From a virus, in IMG/VR virus record IMGVR_UViG_3300032223_001056, positions 1 to 34,521 of that record: a DNA stretch of 34,521 nt; one strand, given 5' to 3'. A program made the position numbers and the translations under genes. Shown piece by piece: positions 1 to 5,053 of the stretch (positions are counted from its first letter, which is position 1; each line of letters starts with the position of its first letter). The notes under the pieces were generated by a model that worked only from the letters and a program-made list of their open reading frames with translations, searched no databases and was not told where the DNA came from.

Positions 1-204
1 CCTCGCTTTCAGCATTTCATCTGCAATTTCGTAGCTGATTCTTGCAACTACAGGCGGCTTCAACTTTGCATCCGGTGGCATAGACGCTAACCATCCTTGC
101 ATCGCCTTCGCCGCGAAGTAGTCGCGCAGGGTCATGCCATATTCACCGTTGCATCCGTGTACTGCGGCATAGGGGAATGCCCTTCCTCCATCATTTTCGC
201 TCAT
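1..204 (-). CDS. Small phage hypothetical protein, 3' end beyond window
   Basis: Starts at the ATG at 204 and runs open for 68 codons to the window edge, so the C-terminus is missing. The N-terminal part contains the string MTLRDYFAAKAMQGW, which I recognise from many short phage and prophage proteins of unknown function. The start overlaps the stop of the upstream gene as ATGA (201-204), which points to translational coupling. It is the last visible gene of the minus-strand chain that begins near 1816. No catalytic motif is visible, so no function is assigned. Confidence 0.75.
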   Translation of the reverse strand, partial: MSENDGGRAFPYAAVHGCNGEYGMTLRDYFAAKAMQGWLASMPPDAKLKPPVVARISYEIADEMLKAR

Positions 205-347
205 GCTTCCCCCCCGGCGGCGTATCTGGCCCGGTCGCCGTAAACGATAATCCGCGTTCCTTCCGCGCACCAATCAACGCCGGGACTAATACTCCATCCA
301 TCTTGATCTTTCTCCCACATTGCCACGATTTTGCTAATGTTTATCAT
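201..347 (-). CDS. Hypothetical 48-aa protein
   Basis: A 48-residue ORF with a good AGGGAGCGAGC ribosome-binding site just before the ATG at 347. It encodes a short, Trp-containing soluble-looking protein (N-terminus MINISKIVAMWEKDQDGW). Its TGA overlaps the ATG of the next gene (ATGA), and its own ATG overlaps the stop of the 16-codon ORF upstream. Tight packing and an SD site support it as real. I do not recognise a family. Confidence 0.65.
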   Translation of the reverse strand: MINISKIVAMWEKDQDGWSISPGVDWCAEGTRIIVYGDRARYAAGGEA

Positions 348-394
348 TGCTCGCTCCCTATGCGGTGTGATGTGCCAATCACCGGATCACTCAT
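344..394 (-). CDS. Possible 16-aa leader ORF
   Basis: An ATG at 394 follows a clear AAAGGGAGAAT ribosome-binding site and opens a 16-codon frame (MSDPVIGTSHRIGSEQ). It ends with a TGA that overlaps the next start as ATGA. It sits between two small genes with almost no spare sequence, so ribosomes probably translate it. It may act only as a coupling leader, or it may be chance. Function unknown. Confidence 0.35.
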   Translation of the reverse strand: MSDPVIGTSHRIGSEQ

Positions 395-521
395 TTCTAT
401 TCTCCCTTTCCTCTTCCCACCGTGAATGTTTTGAACTCACTTTACAAATCGCGTATAGCAAAATTAAACCCGATAGAGCAATCACTACAAACAGCATCCA
501 CAAGACGATCTTAGGCTCCAT
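387..521 (-). CDS. Small single-pass membrane protein, 44 aa
   Basis: Starts at ATG 521 after a GCGGAGGACTC ribosome-binding site. Residues about 4-26 form one hydrophobic helix (IVLWMLFVVIALSGLILLYA), followed by a charged tail rich in Glu, Arg and Asn. This is a typical tiny phage inner-membrane protein. It overlaps the end of the upstream CxxC gene by 11 bases, and the next tiny ORF begins inside its 3' end. It is far from the lysis genes, so a holin role is not implied. Confidence 0.65.
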   Translation of the reverse strand: MEPKIVLWMLFVVIALSGLILLYAICKVSSKHSRWEEERENRNE

Positions 522-681
522 GAGTCCTCCGCTCTATTTTTTCCTTTTCGTCTTTTGCAAAGAACGATACTGATTTACGATCCAAGCATCCTTGACATTT
601 CCAGAGCTTGCCTCTGCCATTGATACTAAGAACCTTCTTCACGCCGGGGACACGGCGACAGGACATGCATGTTGGGTTCAT
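511..681 (-). CDS. Small zinc-ribbon-like protein, 56 aa
   Basis: From ATG 681 the protein carries two CxxC pairs (C5/C8 and C29/C32) about 20 residues apart, the pattern of a small zinc ribbon. The tail is basic and charged ([10 protein letters not shown]). The frame stays open further upstream through the hexamer repeat and would add a Val/Gly-rich stretch. I chose 681 because it forms an ATGA overlap with the ORF before it and because the upstream extension is pure repeat. There is no strong SD site, so translation may depend on coupling. A DNA- or RNA-binding role is possible but unproven. Confidence 0.6.
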   Translation of the reverse strand: MNPTCMSCRRVPGVKKVLSINGRGKLWKCQGCLDRKSVSFFAKDEKEKIERRTHGA

Positions 682-827
682 ATTGACCACGACCCCGACC
701 GCGACTCCGACCGCGACCCCGACCCCGACCGCGACCACGACCCCGACCACGACTCCGACCACGACCGCGACCCCGACCCCGACTCCGACCACGACCCCGA
801 CTCCGACCGCATCTTCATGGGCATCAT
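678..827 (-). CDS. Low-complexity Ser/Gly/Arg/Trp repeat ORF, copy 2 (49 aa)
   Basis: Begins [11 protein letters not shown] and continues as alternating Ser with Gly, Trp, Glu or Arg, encoded by hexamers of the type GGTCGN. It ends with TGA overlapping the ATG of the zinc-ribbon gene (ATGA at 678-681). Its first codons duplicate those of the ORF at 846-1055. The hexamer contains no stop in any frame, so an open frame here is weak evidence. The conserved start segment and the exact overlap with the next gene are the main support. It may be an expanded repeat inside a formerly short coupling ORF. Confidence 0.35.
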   Translation of the reverse strand: MMPMKMRSESGSWSESGSGSRSWSESWSGSWSRSGSGSRSESRSGSWSI

Positions 828-1079
828 TTCAAAACCCCAAAGGATTCAATATGACCGCGACCGCGACCCCGACCACGACCACGACCGCGGCCCCGACCCC
901 GACCCCGACCGCAACCGCGACCACGACCGCGACCCCGACCGCAACCGCGACCCCGACCGCGACCGCGACCACGACCCCGACCCCGACCACGACCCCGACC
1001 GCGACCGCGGCCCCGACTCCGACCACGACCACGACCGCATCTTCATGAGCATCATTTCAAAACCCCAAAGGATTCAATA
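685..1079. repeat. Degenerate hexamer tandem repeat with duplicated 44-bp segment
   Basis: Two blocks (about 685-807 and 853-1035) are built from hexamers GACC(C/G)C, with variants GACCAC and GACTCC. A 44-bp non-repeat segment occurs twice, at 808-851 and 1036-1079, with one mismatch, 228 bp apart. That segment carries the last codons and stop of the gene at 1052-1309 plus the first codons of the following ORF. The structure therefore looks like a tandem duplication of a 228-bp unit containing a repeat array. All reading frames on both strands remain open through it. Confidence 0.9.
846..1055 (-). CDS. Low-complexity Arg/Ser/Gly/Trp repeat ORF, copy 1 (69 aa)
   Basis: Starts [11 protein letters not shown] at 1055, overlapping the stop of the preceding gene as ATGA, and continues as alternating Ser with Arg, Gly and Trp to a TGA at 846. 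The downstream ORF at 678-827 starts with almost the same residues. If translated, the product would be a strongly basic, disordered SR/SG-like peptide. The frame is favoured over the others by the start overlap, but repeat-driven openness means it could be non-coding. There is no homology to any family I know. Confidence 0.35.
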   Translation of the reverse strand: MMLMKMRSWSWSESGPRSRSGSWSGSGSWSRSRSGSRLRSGSRSWSRLRSGSGSGPRSWSWSGSRSRSY

Positions 1080-1309
1080 GACGAGATTTGCACATACCAT
1101 TTATTTGGCAATGGTTGCGCGTCCTTCCAAGGCCCTTGATTGAACGCTCCAGTTTCATAGACGATGGAGGCACTCTCCAGCAGTACACAAGTGTCGTTCA
1201 CCACTGTCAACTTCCCCGTGTAGATGTAGTTCATACAGAAGAGCGTTACCGTCTCGCCCAACAAACCCTCAAGTCCTTCACCTTCAACTTGCTCTACGAT
1301 TTTTTTCAT
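1052..1309 (-). CDS. Conserved phage hypothetical protein, 85 aa
   Basis: I place the start at ATG 1309 because it overlaps the previous stop (ATGA) and has GGGGA seven bases upstream; an in-frame ATG at 1321 lacks such a site. The protein is a compact alpha/beta-looking sequence (TLFCMNYIYTGKLTVVND, later [15 protein letters not shown]). I recall similar short proteins in environmental phage genomes, without known function. The last codons and stop are duplicated downstream at 808-851. The following repeat ORF starts within its stop codon. Confidence 0.8.
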   Translation of the reverse strand: MKKIVEQVEGEGLEGLLGETVTLFCMNYIYTGKLTVVNDTCVLLESASIVYETGAFNQGPWKDAQPLPNKWYVQISSIESFGVLK

Positions 1310-1446
1310 TTGTTTCCCCATTTAGGTTGACGACCATTCTCAAGCACCCACAGATTTTTGCGACGCAGATATCGCACCGCTAGTACCCACTTCGCCGCGT
1401 TGCGACGGCAGGGGTGCAACGCTGCTGCTCTTGTTGTCAGGCTCAT
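1306..1446 (-). CDS. Small basic hypothetical protein, 46 aa
   Basis: ATG at 1446 follows a TTGGAGATAAAA ribosome-binding site. The 46-residue product is Arg/Lys/Trp-rich (RRNAAKWVLAVRYLRRKN), so a nucleic-acid-binding role is possible. The stop overlaps the next ATG as ATGA. A GC-rich hairpin with a UACG loop (1461-1474) lies just before its ribosome-binding site. I do not recognise the family. Confidence 0.6.
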   Translation of the reverse strand: MSLTTRAAALHPCRRNAAKWVLAVRYLRRKNLWVLENGRQPKWGNK

Positions 1447-1460
1447 TTTTATCTCCAATA

Positions 1461-1474
1461 GGGGCCGTAGCCCC
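1461..1474 (-). promoter_or_regulatory. UNCG-loop hairpin in intergenic RNA
   Basis: On the minus-strand transcript this is GGGGC-UACG-GCCCC, a five-pair GC stem closed by a C(UNCG)G tetraloop, the most stable loop class. No T run follows it on the minus strand, so termination is unlikely. It may protect the 3' end of the upstream gene or tune translation of the small gene starting at 1446. A related hairpin with a UUCG loop lies at 31902-31917. Confidence 0.6.
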
Positions 1475-1498
1475 ATTTGTTTTTAAAAATTAGGTTGA

Positions 1499-1816
1499 TT
1501 AGGCTATGGGGGTCACGGTAATTCGTGCAGCCGATTCCTTGCGGAACTTGTCAAGATCAGCATTGGTGATGCCGAAGTGCTTGCAGAGAGCGTCATAATC
1601 AACGGTGCCCTTGACGTTGGAAATGACGACTTGGACGCCATACTTCTCGCCACGGAATTTCCCTTCACCGTAGGTGTTGGCGATACCGTCCTTGAGAACC
1701 TTGCACTTTGCGGTCAGGTCTTTGACTTGACGGTCAAGCACGGCCAGCGTGTCAATGTTGTTGGTGAGGGACTCAACAGAAGCGAGGGCTTGAATGGTTG
1801 CTTGAACTTCAGTCAT
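1499..1816 (-). CDS. Conserved phage hypothetical protein, 105 aa, coiled-coil N-half
   Basis: First gene after the promoter at 1858-1886, with an AAGGAGATCTAA ribosome-binding site. The first 50 residues are helical and heptad-like (ALASVESLTNNIDTLAVLDR, then KDLTAKCKVLKDGI). The second half contains a YGEGKFRGEKYGVQV strand region and a Lys/Arg-rich segment. The layout (N-terminal coiled coil plus small beta/HTH-like domain) suggests a DNA-associated or nuclease-modulating protein, but that is inference. Being promoter-proximal, it is probably well expressed. Confidence 0.8.
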   Translation of the reverse strand: MTEVQATIQALASVESLTNNIDTLAVLDRQVKDLTAKCKVLKDGIANTYGEGKFRGEKYGVQVVISNVKGTVDYDALCKHFGITNADLDKFRKESAARITVTPIA

Positions 1817-1857
1817 TTAGATCTCCTTGTTAAACCTGCCTCGTTGGCAGTGATGAG

Positions 1858-1886
1858 AGTATCTAACAATAAATTAGACCCGTCAA
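1858..1886 (-). promoter_or_regulatory. Sigma-70-like promoter P1 with hairpin 5' leader
   Basis: On the minus strand: -35 TTGACG (1881-1886), exactly 17 bp spacer, -10 GATACT (1858-1863). The spacer and -10 contain CTAATTTATTGTTAG, an imperfect palindrome CTAA-N7-TTAG, nearly identical to the one at 3687-3701. The leader has a small CTGCC-N5-GGCAG hairpin (1836-1850) and then AAGGAG before the ATG at 1816. The -35 overlaps the stop of the HNH-like gene. Confidence 0.7.
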
Positions 1887-2158
1887 CACCTTTTTGGAAG
1901 ATTTTTAAAAATATTCCTAAGTGTTTGATTTAATGCATCAATTGGCTCTATTTTGGCAATTGCCCACGCCCGTTTTTGCCCATGCCACCCCATTGTGCTG
2001 CCCTGATGGCAGCTCTTACACAGGGACACGCACGTATAGTGCAAGCCCTGCTTGATGTGGTGGGCGTCAGACGGCCCCGGCTGTCCACACACAGAGCATT
2101 CCTGCTCTTTGACCATGCCTACCCAGCGGCGTTCTGCCTCATTCATACTGCTATTCAT
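1883..2158 (-). CDS. HNH/Ref-like zinc-binding nuclease family protein, 91 aa
   Basis: Start ATG 2158 has GGAGAGAATC upstream and overlaps the previous stop as ATGA. The protein has CSVCG (C21, C24), then DAHHI (H33, H34), then C43, C47 and C50-H51 (CKSCHQG). This Cys2...HH...Cys-His pattern matches the Ref/HNH-type recombination nuclease proteins found in phages, which are short zinc-stapled HNH domains acting on DNA. The usual C-terminal asparagine/histidine of classical HNH is not obvious, so activity is uncertain. Its 3' end holds the -35 of promoter P1. Confidence 0.7.
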   Translation of the reverse strand: MNSSMNEAERRWVGMVKEQECSVCGQPGPSDAHHIKQGLHYTCVSLCKSCHQGSTMGWHGQKRAWAIAKIEPIDALNQTLRNIFKNLPKRC

Positions 2159-2337
2159 ATGATTCTCTCCACATGGCAACTGTGATTTAAAGATGATTGA
2201 CTTGATTCATTTTTTGTCACCACATATCTCGTTCCGGCTGGGGTCGTGTGTTCTCGACGCAGTAAGGTGTATTGCTCAATCGTCCTAAGCAGAATAAAAC
2301 TGTCTCCGGGCTGCATGTTCCTAACACACTGGATCAC
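2155..2337 (-). CDS. Hypothetical 60-aa protein, GTG start
   Basis: Starts with GTG at 2337, overlapping the previous stop (GTGA), with AAGGTGAC just upstream. An in-frame ATG seven codons later (MQPGDSFILL) is an alternative start. The sequence QPGDSFILLRT...RYVVTKNESS resembles a short beta-rich domain seen in many small phage proteins of unknown role. The stop overlaps the next ATG. No catalytic residues stand out. Confidence 0.65.
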   Translation of the reverse strand: MIQCVRNMQPGDSFILLRTIEQYTLLRREHTTPAGTRYVVTKNESSQSSLNHSCHVERII

Positions 2338-2675
2338 ATCGTCACCTTGTCCATAGTGCGATTGGAGGCCTCCTGAGACCGCCAGACGTCAATCCGGGCC
2401 TGCGCTGATACCAAAGCCCATCTCAACTGCTCTTCGCGCTCTACAGCGGCCTCCAGACCCTCCAGCATCTTGACGTAGGTCGGATCTGAGTACGCCTCTA
2501 TCTCTGCAGCAACCGCGGTCTTCGCCCTTCCATCCGCCATCGCCGACTTCATCAGCATTGCCTTCTGACTCTTGCGGTACTCCTCCAGATATACCCGATG
2601 ACCCTTTGCCTCCGCATACTTGGCACCGTGCGTGTACAAAAAATCCACCGCATCATTGATGTCCTTGTGGTTCAT
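2334..2675 (-). CDS. Conserved phage protein, 113 aa, helical
   Basis: ATG 2675 overlaps the RuvC-like stop as ATGA. The protein is mostly helical and charged (KGHRVYLEEYRKSQKAMLMK, ending ARIDVWRSQEASNR). I recognise this signature from conserved hypothetical proteins of proteobacterial phages, often found next to recombination or replication genes. Possibly a DNA-associated accessory factor; no function is known to me. The position directly behind the resolvase suggests a shared role. Confidence 0.75.
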   Translation of the reverse strand: MNHKDINDAVDFLYTHGAKYAEAKGHRVYLEEYRKSQKAMLMKSAMADGRAKTAVAAEIEAYSDPTYVKMLEGLEAAVEREEQLRWALVSAQARIDVWRSQEASNRTMDKVTM

Positions 2676-3124
2676 TGCCCGTACCTCGCAATCAACGCTG
2701 CATCAGCCAGTGCCTGCCCCTTCCCCTTTTTGTTCAACTCCCTCCAGTCCGGCCACAACTGCAGTGCCCGCGCTCGAGCAGCGTCCTTATCCATCCCAAT
2801 CAATCCCGCGGCTTTCTTCCATTTTTGCGGAGCCACCAAAGTACATGGGATCAACAACGCCGCCACTACCCCCATCACAGTACCCACGCTGTGCCCAAAG
2901 TTGAACATGGAGACCACTCCCTGACCGGGCATTGCGCCAACCTGTTCGATATACACATGATCAACTTTTGACTCCAGTAAAAATGCCGTCACCGCGGGCG
3001 CATTGACCCTCGTTGCAGATCCCACTTTCACCGTCGGCATCTCCGTCCACTCAATCGGTTCACCATTCAACATCAATACCAACGCTCCTGATGCACCCGG
3101 ATCCACTCCAATCACCCTAGTCAT
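2672..3124 (-). CDS. RuvC-like Holliday junction resolvase
   Basis: The 150-residue protein has the RNase H-fold order of RuvC: strand-1 acidic motif VIGVDPGASGA (D8), second acidic residue in VYIEQV (E60), and C-terminal KGQALADAALIARYG (D141). The length is near that of bacterial RuvC (about 170) and typical of phage versions. These enzymes cut four-way junctions symmetrically during recombination and before packaging. The start ATG 3124 overlaps the previous gene by eight bases. A pairing with the RecB-like exonuclease and SSB-like protein encoded at 8516-10096 is likely. Confidence 0.9.
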   Translation of the reverse strand: MTRVIGVDPGASGALVLMLNGEPIEWTEMPTVKVGSATRVNAPAVTAFLLESKVDHVYIEQVGAMPGQGVVSMFNFGHSVGTVMGVVAALLIPCTLVAPQKWKKAAGLIGMDKDAARARALQLWPDWRELNKKGKGQALADAALIARYGQ

Positions 3125-3365
3125 ATCCTCTCCCCTGATCTTGAGACATACGATCTAACTCGTACATCTCGTCCTCAAATCGCTGACGCAACATCTTCAG
3201 CGCCTTCAATGCACCCTCATCTTCACCATTAAATGCCACACTGATCAGATCGCCCGTATTCAACCGCTCCAGAATATTGACCACCGCATTGACTTGGCTT
3301 GGGAGAATCGAAGCACTTTCCTGCATCCCAATCCAGTGAGCAAAATAATTGGATTCCGCTCTCAT
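3117..3365 (-). CDS. Hypothetical 82-aa protein
   Basis: I choose ATG 3365 because it overlaps the previous stop (ATGA) and follows GGGGGGTGCC; the open frame continues 11 codons further but without support. The product is alpha-helical and acidic (N-terminus MRAESNYFAHWIGMQ, C-terminal half with RQRFEDEMYELDRMSQ). It is made just before the resolvase and overlaps it by eight bases. No known domain recognised. Confidence 0.7.
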   Translation of the reverse strand: MRAESNYFAHWIGMQESASILPSQVNAVVNILERLNTGDLISVAFNGEDEGALKALKMLRQRFEDEMYELDRMSQDQGRGYD

Positions 3366-3670
3366 TTGGCACCCCCCTTCAGATCGAATCCGGGACACCG
3401 CTGCAACATAAATCGGATGTTGCTGTTGCTGCTTTTATAGTAAGAGCAGAACTTCCCTCTCAGGTTCTTGCACTCAAAACACACCCTCCTACCATCAGCA
3501 GGATCAAGATCCCGATCAAACAGAGACTCCGCCAGATCAAATGCCTCATCCGCACTCAATCCCTCCGCCTTAAAACGCTCCAAACGCCTCTGGTGCGTCC
3601 TGACAGCCTCTTCAATCAATTCATGCTTAATCGGTATGTACACCCCGTTCTCCTCAATAAACCACCTCAT
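3362..3670 (-). CDS. Four-cysteine zinc-binding-like protein, 102 aa
   Basis: First gene behind promoter P2. The N-terminal half is helical (RTHQRRLERFKAEGLSADEA) and the C-terminal half carries C64xxC67, C75 and C92 (VCFECKNLRGKFCSYY ... LQRCPGF). That spacing, ending in LQRCPGF, recurs in small proteins of proteobacterial phages and mobile elements and suggests one structural zinc. Role unknown; DNA binding is plausible. The ribosome-binding site is weak, so P2-driven mRNA structure may matter. Confidence 0.75.
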   Translation of the reverse strand: MRWFIEENGVYIPIKHELIEEAVRTHQRRLERFKAEGLSADEAFDLAESLFDRDLDPADGRRVCFECKNLRGKFCSYYKSSNSNIRFMLQRCPGFDLKGGAK

Positions 3671-3680
3671 GGTGGTAACT

Positions 3681-3709
3681 ACAAGACTAACATCAAATTA
3701 GGTTCTCAA
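3681..3709 (-). promoter_or_regulatory. Probable sigma-70 promoter P2, operator-like element
   Basis: Minus strand: -35 TTGAGA (3704-3709), 17-bp spacer, weak -10 TCTTGT (3681-3686). The spacer is CTAATTTGATGTTAG (3687-3701), the same CTAA-N7-TTAG element as in P1 and at almost the same distance from the -35. The shared element suggests a common repressor or activator site. It lies just 11 bases before the ATG at 3670 and just after a terminator. Confidence 0.55.
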
Positions 3710-3710
3710 G

Positions 3711-3735
3711 GAAAAAAAAGGGGGGGCCCGGCCCC
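3711..3735 (-). terminator. Rho-independent terminator (minus strand)
   Basis: The hairpin GGGGC-CGG-GCCCC (3723-3735 read on the minus strand) is followed by CCC and then eight T residues (3712-3719 on the plus strand as A). It would stop transcripts arriving from the right just before promoter P2, isolating the small-gene operon at 1883-3670. Confidence 0.75.
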
Positions 3736-4023
3736 TTATTTAATGCTTATCTTCTTATCACCCAAAGACCCCCCTACCCCACGCATGAGATAGAGAGGGA
3801 AGGTGCATCACCCCACTAGAGTGGATCATCATGCGACGGATTGGATACCGTCTGCCCCTCGGCTTGATGATTCGACCAGCCGCACGGATTGTTCAGGATC
3901 TGCCCCCTAGCCTTACGGCATACCGTGTCGCGGTTTCTTGGGTACGGCCCCACTTGCGGCCTATTAGCTTACGCGCCCTGACGCTTGGTAGCATTACTGC
4001 TTTCAAACCAAGTGCTGAACGTG
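3736..4023. other. Region without confident gene; structured-RNA-like hairpins
   Basis: Roughly 290 bases with no well-supported gene. Hairpins can be drawn: CTTGGT/ACCAAG enclosing AGCA/TGCT (3984-4012) with a GTAA (GNRA) loop on the minus strand, GACGG/CCGTC near 3835-3852, and CCAC/GTGG near 3813-3824. Minus-strand frames contain protein-like fragments broken by stops, so the stretch may be a decayed gene or a structured RNA ending at the terminator at 3711-3735. Confidence 0.4.
3893..3994 (-). CDS. Possible 33-aa basic ORF
   Basis: From ATG 3994 a 33-residue frame reads MLPSVRARKLIGRKWGRTQE and continues ATRYAVRLGGRS before a TGA. It is Arg-rich and looks like a small helix-turn-helix fragment. 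Beyond the TGA the same frame continues with an equally Arg-rich stretch for about 47 codons, so this may be the 5' piece of a broken gene. There is no strong ribosome-binding site. Confidence 0.25.
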   Translation of the reverse strand: MLPSVRARKLIGRKWGRTQETATRYAVRLGGRS

Positions 4024-4122
4024 AAAAACAAAAAAGCCGTTAAGTCTGACCCCGGTGGAAACCAACCTTTTTTTTAAGAAAGGCTGCACCCCATTCGGGG
4101 TCGGAGTCAGGCTTAACGGCTT
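4024..4122 (-). terminator. Large branched terminator-like hairpin after primase gene
   Basis: AAGCCGTTAAGTCTGAC (4034-4050) pairs over 17 positions, one of them a wobble, with 4106-4122. Three smaller stems lie inside: GGT/ACC (4054-4063), CCTTT/AAAGG (4066-4083) and ACCCC/GGGGT (4088-4101). On the minus strand the outer stem is followed by TTTTTTGTTTTT (4035-4024), so it should terminate the early transcript that ends with the primase. The multi-branched interior is larger than a normal terminator, so an ncRNA or a small palindromic element is possible. Confidence 0.65.
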
Positions 4123-4180
4123 ATTTGCTTGGGGTTCCACGCCTAGCAGTAATTGGATTCTAAACTTTTATAGAAACCTG

Positions 4181-5053
4181 TCAAGCATAGATTGCAGCTT
4201 TTTTGCGGCACTCCATAATTTTTGCCACAACAGCAAACAGCCCGTTTTTTTGATGAAGGTCATTAGCATCCCAGCCTACCTCATCTGCCATCACCCACGG
4301 TAATCCAGTCTTCTGCGCTGCCTTCTCTCCAGTCTGACTAGCATCATTGTCCGCGAACACAAACCGGTCTCCGGGAATCTGATCAGCCACTGCTACTAAA
4401 TTTATGGCCGAAAAAGCCACCACTACAGATGCTGGTAGACCCACACTCCTCAGTGCCGCTCGTAAGCTCAAACCAGTCGCAAACCCTTCCACCAGCCATG
4501 TCTGCTCGCATCCACGCAGACCTAAAGTCAGCACGGCATTTTTGGCCCTCATACCGGGCATCATCTTTTTTTGCCAGAGCCGATTATCGGGATCCCACCA
4601 GATCGATTGGTATCCCTGCAATTTATTCGTCACCACGTTACGCATCGGGACAAGCAACCTGCCATCCAACACCAATCCTCGAGAATCCTCAAAACCCTTG
4701 AATTTCAGGTAATCGTGATGCCCCTGTACTGCAGACCTCAGAATCGTTTCTGCCCGATTGGCAGCATCCTGATATGACCTCTCCTGATTAGATGCCTCTG
4801 AGGCTCGTTTATTCGCCCATAGACGCTTTTCCTCGGCAGTCCAAGGCTTACCCCTATCCCCATCAAACCAAACAACTCTAGCCTCTCCTGACCAGTCCAT
4901 GACCCATCCGCGCTCACCGTCCCAAAAGTACGCCCCATTGCCTGACCGGGGTTTTTCGGTGGTTCCACAACGCTGGATCTTGCTGGAGGGAAAAAATCGG
5001 TTTGGATTGATCTCAACTCCATGACCTCGAGCAAAACTGATGAAATCGCTCAC
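4181..5053 (-). CDS. TOPRIM-domain DNA primase
   Basis: The 290-residue protein has a primase-type TOPRIM core: strand VLTLGL then WLVEGFATGLSL (E189), VVAFSAINLVAVA, and RFVFADND (D235, D237), followed by WDANDL (261-266). These acidic residues bind Mg2+ in DnaG-type primases, which make RNA primers for replication. The N-terminal part (GAYFWDGERGWVMDWSG) resembles the region before TOPRIM in short phage primases; a classical CHC2 zinc finger is absent. Starts with GTG at 5053, overlapping the helicase stop (GTGA), so the helicase and primase are translationally coupled. It is the last gene of the early operon. Confidence 0.85.
   Translation of the reverse strand: MSDFISFARGHGVEINPNRFFPSSKIQRCGTTEKPRSGNGAYFWDGERGWVMDWSGEARVVWFDGDRGKPWTAEEKRLWANKRASEASNQERSYQDAANRAETILRSAVQGHHDYLKFKGFEDSRGLVLDGRLLVPMRNVVTNKLQGYQSIWWDPDNRLWQKKMMPGMRAKNAVLTLGLRGCEQTWLVEGFATGLSLRAALRSVGLPASVVVAFSAINLVAVADQIPGDRFVFADNDASQTGEKAAQKTGLPWVMADEVGWDANDLHQKNGLFAVVAKIMECRKKAAIYA

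Noticed and set aside
829-1032. Minus-strand Val/Gly/Ala repeat frame
   Set aside because: Another repeat-driven open frame. The Arg/Ser frame has the start overlap with the preceding gene and is the better candidate.
592-1080. Plus-strand frame encoding Asp/Arg/Pro dipeptide repeats (and a second one rich in Thr/Pro)
   Set aside because: The hexamer array has no stop codon in any frame, so open frames are automatic. All surrounding genes are on the minus strand and no ribosome-binding site was found.
3299-3793. Long plus-strand frame across the small-gene operon
   Set aside because: Antisense to two supported minus-strand genes with ATGA coupling; the sequence has no domain-like pattern.
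3850-3900. T-loop-like string suggesting a tRNA
   Set aside because: A GGTCGAATC-like segment occurs on the minus strand, but no acceptor stem, anticodon arm or CCA end could be built around it.
3831-4043. Plus-strand 70-aa frame in the gap
   Set aside because: Arg/Pro/Leu-rich mirror of the Arg-rich minus-strand stretch, no ribosome-binding site, and wrong direction relative to both flanking operons.
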